Origin: Tubulanus polymorphus | Taxonomy: Eukaryota; Nemertea; Palaeonemertea; Tubulaniformes; Tubulanidae | NCBI RefSeq assembly: GCF_964204645.1 | Contig: NC_134029.1 | Span: forward strand, 22,462,450 to 22,526,449 | Length of the DNA stretch: 64,000 nt | Reading direction: 5' to 3' | Program-made: the position numbers and the translations under genes | Notes under the pieces: generated by a model | What the model saw: only the letters and a program-made list of their open reading frames with translations | Databases searched by the model: none | Told to the model about the DNA's origin: nothing | Part shown: positions 11,901 through 24,458 of the stretch, piece by piece | How positions within the stretch are numbered: position 1 is the stretch's first letter | How the letters are laid out: each line of letters starts with the position of its first letter

Positions 11901-14900
11901 CATACGAATAAAGATATCTCTTTCTCCAGATCATAAAAACTCAATCTTTTTTCGTGCATATAACATTTGTATTTCGGAAAGATGTGGTTGCGTATCTTTG
12001 TTTTTATCATGGGATTATGAAATCATTACGAAAGTCAAAAATTAGGATGGGATTTCCAAAATATACTTACAAGGTATATAACATGTACACTATCGAATGC
12101 AGCTTATGTAGGCATTATAACCTACAGTTGTGTGTTTTTTATATTTTCAGCCTGAAGCAAAAGAAGAACTGCCCCCTGGATGGCAGAAACATGAAGGTAA
12201 GATTGTTCTACCAGGTTTTTATTTCTGTAAGGAAGATTTACCAATGATATTGCCTTCTCAACATGCTCATTAGAAATACCTTGCTTAATACTTATAAGAT
12301 TGTGGCCGTATTGCATTTATCAGTGAATAAGTTTCGTAACTTATTCAGAGATCAGTAATCTGTACCGTAACTTGAGTGTTTTAGTAGCGGTTTGTGGTTC
12401 ATATCCTCCCAGGAATGTATAAACAAAAGGGGAAGGCGAAGTAATTGCGGAATACCTAAGTACCCTGACAACTGACTTCGCAAATGTTCATGAAACTCTT
12501 CTGACGTAACAAACGTCTGCATTTCTTCTCACGTCGACTTAAAAATTTGTCGATGATGAGTGTTTCAGTATTTAGAAGATGGTACTGTTGTAGCTATTGC
12601 TGCGATACATAAACAGCTGGTTAATTTATGAAACTTGTCCAAACAGTAAGAAGTCTCTCTGCTTCTAAATTGATCTCACGGGTAGCAACAATGTAAATTC
12701 ACCTGTTGCTTGCTGTAAATCATGTATGAGGATTTACGGACAGTAGATTCAGGTAATTCATAAATGCGCTCGTGTGAGTCATAACTTTACTCGGATAGAA
12801 GTCAGAAATTGTGACGTTTTGAGGATTTTTGAAGTAAAGATCCATAGACGTCTCAGCTTCAGAGATGACTGAGGACCTGTTAGAAGTGGTGATGTCTTTG
12901 ATTATTTACCTATGTGTTCAATGCGTATATATTTTCAGATGAGAATGGTCCTTACTACTGGCATATCAAAAGCGGTACTATACAGAGGGATCCACCATCA
13001 AAACACCAGCGACCACTTTCCATAGCTAGTGATATTTCTATCGTAAGCATTTCTTTATCAATTCACTCGAAAAACACGTCTGCAGTTCATCAAAAAGTGG
13101 TAATCATCGATTCGTTTCTTTTTACAGAGTTCAACATTCAGTTCTTTGACATCTCCGACATTCCCCGAAACTCCAGGCAGTTGTACGTCTGGTCTTTCTG
13201 AAGATGAATCCGATCATCTCAATGCTTTAAAAGAACACGCTTTCAACTATATGTACGCGTCGGAATCATTGAGAAATCTGTAAGTATCTTCTCTTCATTC
13301 GCTGCCATCTTACGACGACTTCGTGAACCAATAACCATTACACCTCGGATATTATCTCTAGGTATACCCCATCAGATGATTCCGATGCAAGTTGCGGTTC
13401 GGACAAAAGCGAGAAGAACAAGTTTAAGATCAGATTCGCCGTACGTTCGCTCGGCTGGGTGAAGATTGCCGAAGAAGATTTAACTTCCGAACGTAGCAGT
13501 AAAGCAGTGAATAAATGTATCGTCGATCTGTCATTAGGACGTAATGACATCAATGATGTGGTCGGCAGATGGGGAGATGTAAGTCTTTGAAAACATTTTA
13601 GATTTAGACTACGTTCTCGATCTTGAAAAAAAACCCACCACAACTGCCAGAAACCGGAAATTGAAGCATAAAGTCGGATGAACAGACGAACTTACAGAAT
13701 GTTTTGCTTTAAATCGAAGAAGTAGATCATAGGAAATTTCAGTAGAATACTCTCTTAACTATTGATTAGACGAACTCGATTTGAATTCTCATTGTTTCAG
13801 GGTAAAGATCTCTACATGGATTTGGACAACTCATGTCTGACGTTGATTGATCCGCAAGACGAAACAGTTCTCAACAAACAAGTCATACAATCTATCAGAG
13901 TTTGGGGAGTTGGTCGAGACAATGGCAGGTCAGTTGAATTTATCAGATCACTCGCTTTCTGTGATTTGGGTTTTGTCTGCTATATGAAAACTTTGAGAAC
14001 TTCCGAGCGCGTGTGCGCAACTTCTCAATATTTTCATAGGCAGATGGGAAGTATTTGTGAGTGAAAAGTAGATACCTCGTGTTAGAACCATTGATAACTT
14101 TCTCGCTTCGGGAATCTGTGTGGATCATGCTCTTTGAATCATTCTGTTTCTTCTCTTCATGCTTTCATCTTAATAGAGAAAGGTAACGATTAAATACTAA
14201 TCATTTTTCATCGCTTTTTGTAGAACTTTTTCTATTCTTGTTGTCGTTATCGTTGTGTTGTTTATTCGTTAAGTCAAGATTTTCCTATCTATTCAAGTTT
14301 TTGTTGTTTATTGTCGTAAAATGGCGATCATCTCACTGAAAAACTACTTAACACATTTTACATTCTAGACAGCAGTTTTCTACGATGAATTACCGAATGA
14401 TTTTGTGTCCCGTGCAGTCGGGCGGTTTATTATTACGTAGCTGATGACCATTTCCTATGTAGATTCGCGAGATGTCTCGTTTGTATCGGCGCGAAACTGG
14501 ATAAAAGCACCAATTACCGTCTCGGGACAAATGGATACAAATAACCGCCCATTGTCCAGTTGATTGGGTATTGTTGTAATTGGTAAAGCTACGTCTAGAA
14601 TCAGCAATACTATTTCGCGACTAAGTTCGCTGATGGCCGTGCCCTAAATGGTGAAAGTTTTATAGACTTGCTCGCTAAATGAAGATTGATGATGTCTGGC
14701 TTTGCTCAGCATGTTGTTCCTGCTAGCATCGAGAATCGGCCAGACAGTGTTTCTTGACACTGAATCTATCAGCAATCTTCATTAACTACAAAAAGATATT
14801 TCAGCATCTACACAGTTGATACTGCATATTGTACAGTTGACATGATGTCGTATTTACCAATGATACGTTAAATTCATGCGCGTTATGATTACTGGATCAC

Positions 14901-17900
14901 TACCGCCATCTATCAGAATTACTGAAAAGTTATCGCTGCAGCTTTGAGTATCTGTAATGCGATATAACCGTTTCTACAAGAGCGTAAAGTGATCTTTACT
15001 TTTTCCCCATGTCATGAAAACGAAACTAATGCATTTTTGAATGAATAGCTTGTCTCGCGTTAATTCTTATCAGCTTACAGAATACGGGCTTTAAGCTTCC
15101 ATTTCGGAAACATATAGATTTCATGAAATGTCATCAAACGCGTGCAGCTAAATCACTATTTAATACACCGTATGTTTATCAATGTTTATTATCCTCTTAC
15201 CTGGTGTCGTGTGAGTGTGGGGGTAGATACTGCTGTCTGTTGTGGCTGCTCAGCAACATGCTCGTATAGACATATACATTTAGATGAATTTTGTCAGTTG
15301 CGGTAGCAGGAAACGCAAGCATTCTCTTCAGTTTACGGGTCGCTTCGTATCGACAGATTGTTCGATCATTAATCTATTTATTATTCACGGAACGATTGAT
15401 CCCGTGCCAATATTGATCGATCAAAAAGAGCGAACGTTTCATAAGAGACCTGATACGCGCTGAAATAAAGCGGATAATTAGAACAAAGAAAATATTAGAC
15501 ATCGTCTAGATTCGAAAGCACGATCGCCTTTGGTTAACGGTATAAAGACCTGTTTGAAAATCGACTGTTTTGAAATATTTGTAGGGATTTCGCGTACGTC
15601 GCTCGTGATAAGGTATCGAGGAAGCATATGTGTCACGTATTCCGATGCGACACGCCTGCCAGAGAAATCGCCAACACTCTACGAGATATCTGTAAGAAAC
15701 TGATGTACGAACGAAGTATGAGACACGGCGACCCGTTCGCGTCTGCTCAGCGCTCGTCAACGATACGTCCGAATAATCTACCGAATCTAGAGAAGAACAA
15801 CGAACCAAACGGACAGAGTTATACTTTCCAGAGTTTATACAAAAGTAAGTAGAATCTTTTCAATTCGCGATCGGTTCTAATTAAATGGTTTCATTCCAAT
15901 TACATGTTAGATTTAGATGTTGTGCATTTTGTTGAAACTTCCGTATCATGAGTATACGATGTTTGCTTGTGGTTCTCCTGTCAACCTGATCAAGTTATGC
16001 ATTATAATCTATAATTTGATATCGAAATATTCATAATGCTCTATATATTTTACTACATGAAATACATAATGATACTGGCAATCATGATAATAATCATAAT
16101 AATAATAATATGACATCGTTATTATTATTGATATTAGTATCGTAAAGTATTTCATCTATTAAGATTTATAAAGTGTTATGAATATTTCGACATTGAATTA
16201 TAGATTCATTCCATTATAATTCGTGCGACTCGATCAGGGTGACAGTTCTCTTGACGGATCGGTGAAAGTTTTCGAAACATGTCTGAGAACTGTTCTGCAA
16301 TTTCAATTCTCTTATCGTTCATGTTCACTGTTGCCGACACTGAACTAATTTAACGGATACGTTGATCTGTAATTAAGATTCAGACGAGTACGTCGCGCTC
16401 CGTCGCGATGTAAATCCCGTCATGCCGTCTGAGAGATCGTCATCAGTAATTATTCCGAGTCAAAGTCAAATGATTGCTCGGAATCAATTAGACTTGCATA
16501 TCTCGATATAGCCTTAAGTCGCGGCATTCTATCAGTAGAAATATCTTAATATTCTCATGAGTAAAGGCAGATTTGTGCATCCAAGGATAAGGTGCATACA
16601 GTACTTTGAATATCCTCAAGGTTGATTGTCTAAAACCTGTAAGATACGTATGATGTACAATCGATCATCAATGTGAGGTTTGACTTGTTCTCAGTCCCTA
16701 GGTATCGGTGAGATATTTCAAACTTTTTTCCAGAAACTGAATTATTCATGAATCTGCGTTGTTAGTGCTCTTATGAGGATGATTTTGTCGTCGGTCGTTT
16801 TGATCAATTCGGTGATTAGCTCCCTATGAGCTTTCTGGATCGTTTGAAACTACCTGAGCGTTTCGCATCTGGCTAAGATTGCGGCTCCGGTTCTGTCTGC
16901 ATAATTCATCATCGGAGTTGCCTCCTCCTCCGCCGCCGCCAAGCTGTCGTCTCAATCCCGCGTCCCTGAGTATAATGAGTCATCGCTATTTCAGGTGGTG
17001 ACTCCTCATTAACCGAAGCAATGAGTCACGAATCGCTGCAACAAGTGTCCCCTCCCCCCTGATAGACGGTCACATCGTTTATTTGACTGCACAAAAATCA
17101 CACTCGTGGATAGACTCATCGCGTTCTCTCTAAGTCAATATGTCAATGTCGATTGAATGAAGGAATAAAGACATGTACTGAATTGAATGATTACCGATTG
17201 AAAATGGATGCGAATTCTTTTTCGAGGAGACAAAAACAATCTATCCAACTCGATTCGGCGCGAGGCTCGGTCGCGAGAAGATAAAGCGCGAAGATTTCAC
17301 CGTCATTTATAACACGAAGTTAACGATGCTTTATGAATTTGAGAGAGAGCGAGAGAGAGGGCTGTAGATGATGTTCCGCGAAAAACAATGATGCGTGGAA
17401 AGTTAAAACAGATAGATCGCTTTTGAATGGGAACGATTTATGCGTGATCGGTCGATTTTCATAATAAAAGTGCAGAAAACTCATGAAACGACGTGACATT
17501 TTTTCGCTAACAGGAACATGCGAGTGGGCGTTTGTGTAGGTAATATCGTAGAAGTCATATGTCACAACTGAGTCGCAACTGATCGCATTAGAATCGGATT
17601 TCGTTGATTAATGTCAGAGACATCTCAAAAACGCCTGCGTGCGCGTATATACCGTCGCATGAGAAATCTCACAATAATTCAGCCAAAGATGTAGAAATTT
17701 CTAGAGTAATAGTTTTATATATTTGAGCAACATTTCAGCTAGAGATTATTAGTGGTGTGTCTGGCAAATATTGTTCAGTTGAAATGTTGCTCAAATATAT
17801 TAACCTTTTACTCAAGAACTTGATACATCATTGGCTGAATTATTGCGGCAATTTCTCTCGTATTCTTCGCCGATTTTGTGCGTCTTGTCGACTTATACCA

Positions 17901-20900
17901 CAGCAGTCCGCAATATATCGGTTATGCAAAAAGAATTAGATATTCAGTAGGCTTGTCGTCCAGTAGGCGGTCTGAGTGCGAATAAGACAACATCTTTAGT
18001 GGGACTAACAACACCGGCGGTATTGATCCCGGGAATGGTAACGTCTTCGTCGCCGCCGACAACTGGCGCTGTTTTGTGAATGATAGCCGAGCGTATGCCC
18101 AGATAAAAAATGATAAAATATTTCCAAAACCTGAAATATTTTGACGAGATCGATCTAGAAGGTAAATATCTCTATTGATTTATCACTCTGGAAATTTCTC
18201 AGTCGTGGCTCGTTCGTCTCGCAAGAAGACATCGATAAAAGGAGGGTTTTTATGTGTGCAAGTGTGAAAGCGGAAACCATCGGAAATGTTTGTATGTTCC
18301 CCGCCCGATGTTCCATTGTGAGTCTCCTAAAGCGAGAGGCTCAACGTGTCTGCTGATTTGAAATCAACAATACTGGAGGAGACATCGTGTCTGGTACTGC
18401 TGCAACTTACTGCAGCTGAGGGACATCAGTAACACACACTATATGTATCGATACTGGTGCAGATACTGGTGCATCATCGGGATGATGCTGATGAGGTTGA
18501 TGGAACTGTATTATCACGTATCAGTTGTCCTGGCAATTTTATAACAGCAAGCTGGTAAATGCGACACTTATTTTCGCGCTCGCGCACAGGAGTTACCATA
18601 CATACGCGATGTACGATGAACGCATGCGGACAAATCAGCACCGTTAAAAAACTTTGGCGCATCGGCGGCTAATTCTCAGTCAGTCCTAGAGGATCATGGA
18701 TTTATATCAGTTCCTACAGGCAACAAGCAGTGAGACGTTTTTCATACATTTATCTTTTTTTTTAATTTCACGAACACTCTATCGGGTATCAGCTAGATGC
18801 TTGCGTTTCACTGGCAGTATTTCAACGATTATTCAGTTTCAGTAGCTCTAGTGATGTTTTATTCAGTTACGCAACGATTATCTAAAAAATTTGCCTTACT
18901 TTAGATATGTATAAATTGCGTATATCGTGCTTTCTATTCATTTAGTAGAAAATCATGCGACAATTTCCCGATATTTGAATGAGGCACTTCACTATTATGC
19001 GCCATTCATTATAATTTCGCTATGATTGGAAAGCTTCCCCGTGCTCGGGATAATTTCTGTCTAATTAGGTTTCTTTATACCCTGGGAATACTGCAACTTC
19101 TCGCAGACTTGTCAATTATTTAGATGCATTTACAATTTTCAAATCCCTTCGGTGGCTGTAACATAAAACGTAGAGGATAACATCGAGAATGCTTTGGATT
19201 TGCAGTTAAATTTACTGAAAAAGTCAAGACTTATGATATATAACCTGCTGTCGCTGTACAAATTACAGAAAAAGATTCGAATTTGATAAACATCGTTTGT
19301 TGAGGTGACAAGTTATGCAAAATTGACGAAAACTGTTACCATAAGCGATGAATAATGATTTCCTGTTTTGAAAGCTGGTGCCTGGTATCAAAGTTAGCCC
19401 CTGTCTGTTTCGTAGGGTCCCGCATTCTAAATTACCATGATTGAAATTTTTCCGATGTCATTTCGGGAACGACGCTATAATACAGAAATCTCATTAAGCG
19501 ATGAGCTAAAAGGCGTAATAAAACATTACACGAAAATCCCATTATGATAAAAGCGTCAAGGTTGAGACCGGTTTCTATGAAACGCCTGCGTCCTCGTCTT
19601 CTAATCAGTTTTTCTGCAGCCGCTTCGTGCAAAACATTCTGGCTATCGGCTAATGTTCATCTTTGCTATCAGCTTTCCGTAAGTCTAGCATAGCAATCGC
19701 GACAGCCAGTCTACCGGGGCTTTGAATACATAGCCGCCAATATCGCTTTATGCTCCGCAGTCGTCTGATCGCGCTGCGCTTTCGTCGTACCTGAGAAAAT
19801 AGTCGGCGTCGCCACACGGAATAAATCTAGTCTCATTTCACTCAACAGGTATCAATTTTCAACAGTCTGAATGTAATATTTATCATGTTTGATTGTCGCC
19901 CTCAACCCACTGAGCGTCACATACGGCATTATTAGCGGGTTTGATGTTCATTTTTCCTAATCAAGAGGAGAGAAGAAGCTTTTGATGATTGTCACCAGTG
20001 TCAGGTACTGTTTTATTACAATCTGATGATATTCGTGATATTGAGGAGAAAATCATTTATTGGTGTGGTTCCAGTGCCTCGATGTAACATCAGTACGGAG
20101 GTTGATTTTATGATGCACATGATATGAATAACACTTAGTCATCGCATATAAACAGTTCTTTGTTTTGTTTCGCAATATCGTGAATCACTCAGGTAACAAA
20201 ACAATCAGTCTCACCTCGACAATTTCATTTACGATATGATCGCCTTCCAATAGTTCTTCTATTACATGTGTGGGCTTTTGAATCATTCCGTGACATTCAA
20301 ATCACTTGGACTTTTTCTGTCGAAAACGTTTTCAAACAATCTCAGATGCAGTCGGATGAACCTCGGAGTACTCTAAGGATGAACTGAGTGCTTAGATTTG
20401 TGTCGTCAATTCTGGTCGAGTGATCAACAGTCGGAACGAGAAGTGCCGTGAAGACATCCGTTCAGTGTCTATTTTCACCAGTGAGTAATTGGCTCGGATT
20501 AGGCGTCGTATCGACGACAGGAAATTGGTTTGCTCCGGGGAAAATGGATCGAACAGTTGTGACCGGTAGTTTATATGCGTATCCGTCAGGTTCGAACGGT
20601 TATTTATTCTGCCACGAAAATCTGGCGTGATGTCTGAGCATCACTGGGTGTCATAGTCATGTAGTCGACTTATTTCATGTTTGAAAAACCGACTTCGTAA
20701 AATCGTGTGAATTGATATATTTCTTCGGCTCAGTCGGGAATATCAGTTTCCACGCGTTGCTCTTGTTATGAATTTATCTTTTAAATTGTATCTTTTACTC
20801 GTCTAATGCTGTCGGTATTAATCTCTCATCCATCACGATGCGATCGAGCTCAGCGGCGGATTATCATCGGTTTTAACTCGGTCTTCGTGCGGCGGGATAA

Positions 20901-23900
20901 TTTTTTCCGGAAAGAATGTAAATCGTTCTCCGCGTTGGTAACGATTAAATGATTTCGGTTGTCACCGATCCAGACGGCTGTAACAAATTATGCATTAGCC
21001 GATGAAGCCGAGCCAGACTGGCGCTTTTCTGATTGATAATGATGTCAAATCATTTATATACCAAAGAAAACTTGGATAACTTATTCCACAGGCAGCGTTG
21101 GGCATATGTCTATATGTATTTTGTCGTTTTTCAGTTCAACTGATCGGAACTATGTCAATTTGATTGTCATATTTAATGTTTAACCAGTTTTTGTACTTCG
21201 ATAGTAGTCAAATAAATCAAATCAAATCAATCAAAGGCTTAATTGTGGTTGGCGTACCGATCATCGATATCGTACTAAAAACCTTCGATTTCATTCTCAT
21301 TTCAGAAACTTCATTCCCGACTCCGATGGAAGAACCGAAGAAAGTCATCCGTGCGCATTACGTCGGACAGATGCAGGTGTCCAAACCGACTGGAGTCGAT
21401 ATACTCAACGACGCGATGCAGTCACTTTACAACACAGTTCCACCCGAGGAGTGGGTCTTCGTTAACGTGGGAGTGGCACCTTCCACTTTGACCGTTACCG
21501 AAAATGCGGTAAGACCACTTCTAACTGATCCATACGATAAAATCCGGCAATATGGAAGAAAGACATATCAGAAAGGTTTCCTTGCTGTAGTTTAATTTTG
21601 ACGTTTCGACTATATCCTAAAAGACATCATCTTCATGAATACTAAGGTTACAACAAAACTACGAAATATACAATCCTAAACAACTTTGAGGCAACAAGTG
21701 AACTGTATACTATGATTATGTGTATATATTTCATAATCTTGTTGTAACCCTAGTATTCCTGAAGATGACTATCAGGATGTAACGGTAGAAAGATGGAATT
21801 AGTTGAACTGCAGCTCGAGGAAACATTTCAGACCGGTGAAAGTGGGATAAAACGAGACAAGAGACGGTTACCAGACAGAGTGTTTCATCAAGATTACTCG
21901 TAACCGAATTAGGACGAAGATGAATTTTTAATTCGTGCTACCATCGAGTTAATCATTTCTTTAATAATAAATACATCTCCGCCGGCGCTGTATAACATCC
22001 CGCCCGCGTTTTACAACCAACAAAGTTACCATCACCATGACAACCAGTTGAGTATGAAGCTACGGGGATCGATATCATCGCCGACTGCTAACGCAGATGA
22101 AGTCGCGTTGAATTCCCCTCCGCTTTAACCGCGGTCTGTTTTTAAGCGGGTCGTAAATTTTTTCTCCCCGCGCGAGTTCTATAAATCTGATAAACCTCTG
22201 CGAGCACCGATACATTAACCCTTTCACTGTGAAACGCGTCGTGAATGTATGATATATTACGCGGTTATTGATTCGAAAGATGTTGTATATTTTGTAGAAT
22301 CCTGATAACCAGATTTGCGAATGTCGTGTGCGATTCCTATCGTTCATGGGTATAGCCATGCAAAATGTGAAGTGCGTATCAATTTTTCGAATCTTCAAAT
22401 CTATCAAATTTTCGTGTTGGTTTCAAGTTTTCATTTGAGTCTAAAAAACACGACTTTTCAATTTCAGATTGTGTGCTTTCATCATGCACAGCGCTCAAGG
22501 ATCGTTTGTTGCTCATGTTTTCCATTGTGAGCCTTCAGCAGGTGCTTTATGCAAAACCATTGAAGCTGCTTGTAAGGTAAAGACCATTTGAAAAAAAATA
22601 CAGTCCACCCATCCTCACAGTTGTCTAGAAATTGAAATGCTCTTGGAAATGCATCACTACATTTCCCTCTATCCACCCCTGTCTTATCGTAGTAAGTTTA
22701 GCAACTTTAACCCTTTCAGTGCATCTACACTGCAGTGCGGTGTATAGATTGGTGATCGAATTTGCTTGTACACCGCATCGCAATGCATTTATGTTATCAG
22801 TAATTAGTTTTTATCTCTGTTGAAAGATGGCAGCACCTGTCAAACATAGTTAAATCGGTAACTAACGATACACCACACCATGGTGTAGCACACTGTCTTA
22901 AGCAGTATGCCCATTATTCCACAGCCTAGGGTGTTTTAGGGAATTTTTTTAAATCTTTGAATTATCCAGCACTTTTGGGTATTTATTAGTCGGTACTGGA
23001 AAAGGGTTGAGAATTTTAGTCCTCAGCCAGTTGTTCATGTCATTTCTAGAAGCTCTTCGCAACTAGACTCGAGAATTATTTCTTTATTTGCAGTTACGTT
23101 ATCAGAAATGTTTGGACTCGCATCCGACTACACCCGATATCAAACGACAACAAATGATGCAAAGCAAGGTAAAATCGAAATCATGTATTTTTCTAGATAT
23201 TGTGTTAGCATATCCCACAGTGGCTCATCTGTTATAAATAACAAAATGCCCGATTTTAGCTTCGATGTTGATTTAAATCCGTTCATTCAGAAATTCCTCT
23301 TTATTCAATTGAATAGCTTTAGTTCGTTAGTATATAGATGTTGTTCACGACAAATCATTTTTTCGAAATTTTGCAGCAACATTTTTTATTTTGAGATATT
23401 GTCACCGGTGTGAAATTTGTTTCGATAGCCACTGTTTTTGTGTAACCTTTTATTTGATTGCGTGGTTTTATTAACAATCGCAAATTGATTCATTTATTTC
23501 GAAGCATATTTCACGAGCAGATACCGAGAATTTGATTTAATCGATATAACATCTGCAACTTATATGTTTATCAGGAAATTTTAGACCAATATAAGTAAGA
23601 AAGATATTTCTATTTTTTTGCTATAAGCTGAAGGCAGCATTCGGCATGTTTCTATCATCCTAGATATACAGTATGTTCTCGAGTACAGAGCCTGAGTGGA
23701 TTGCTACTAATCCATCTGAATCTATTTCTGCTTCAAAAAGAAAGTTTGCCTAGAGCATCGGGCGACTAAATTCTTTGATTAAAATTGAAGAAACCTTACT
23801 ATCACCTTCACCAACACACCGCTGATAGCAGAAACTTTAGCATGGGAGCAATGTATTCAGTTTCTTCTAATGAAATCTGTCAATGGATACTGATTTTGAA

Positions 23901-24379
23901 ACTTACTTTCTATAATACGCCAGATTAAACTATTTTCACTGAGACTTGCTTGAATTCATTACTAGGCTGTATAAGTTCGATTCTCCGACTAAGCATTTAT
24001 ACGAAATTTGTTTCAATCTCAGAATCGACTGAAACGATGGAGAGAATTGTTGACGAAAGTTCCCGCATGTCGATGTCTTATTGTGCATATTTCTGTCCAC
24101 TACTTTTTCAGGCCGGTCTAAGGGCTAGTTTAAAAGCCGGCGTGCAGAACGTGTTCGGCATGTTCAAATCCCGAAAGACGGAAACATAACTGATCTGTGT
24201 ATAATAAACCTGACCAGGTAACAGCCATCGATGCGAAAACAAACTTCCGAATATGCATCATTGTTTTATAGATAAACTACTTTATTCATTCATTCATGTC
24301 TTAATTTCTTATCCCGTCATTAATTTTTATATAAGATTTTGTTCTCATCCGTAAAAAGAAAACTTACTCATTTTCTATT

Positions 24380-24458
<79 letters not shown>

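Larger units (their letters stand above)
15845..21305 (+). other. Large APBB intron between the PTB domains
   Basis: About 5.46 kb. It holds two foldback elements (15965-16255 and 17661-17858), a short CCT/CCG run near 16920 and a GAGA run near 17340. No additional APBB exon is needed, because the phases on both sides join directly. Confidence 0.7.

Noticed and set aside
15506-15808. 100-codon - strand open frame
   Set aside because: Antisense shadow of the APBB PTB1 exon at 15585-15844.
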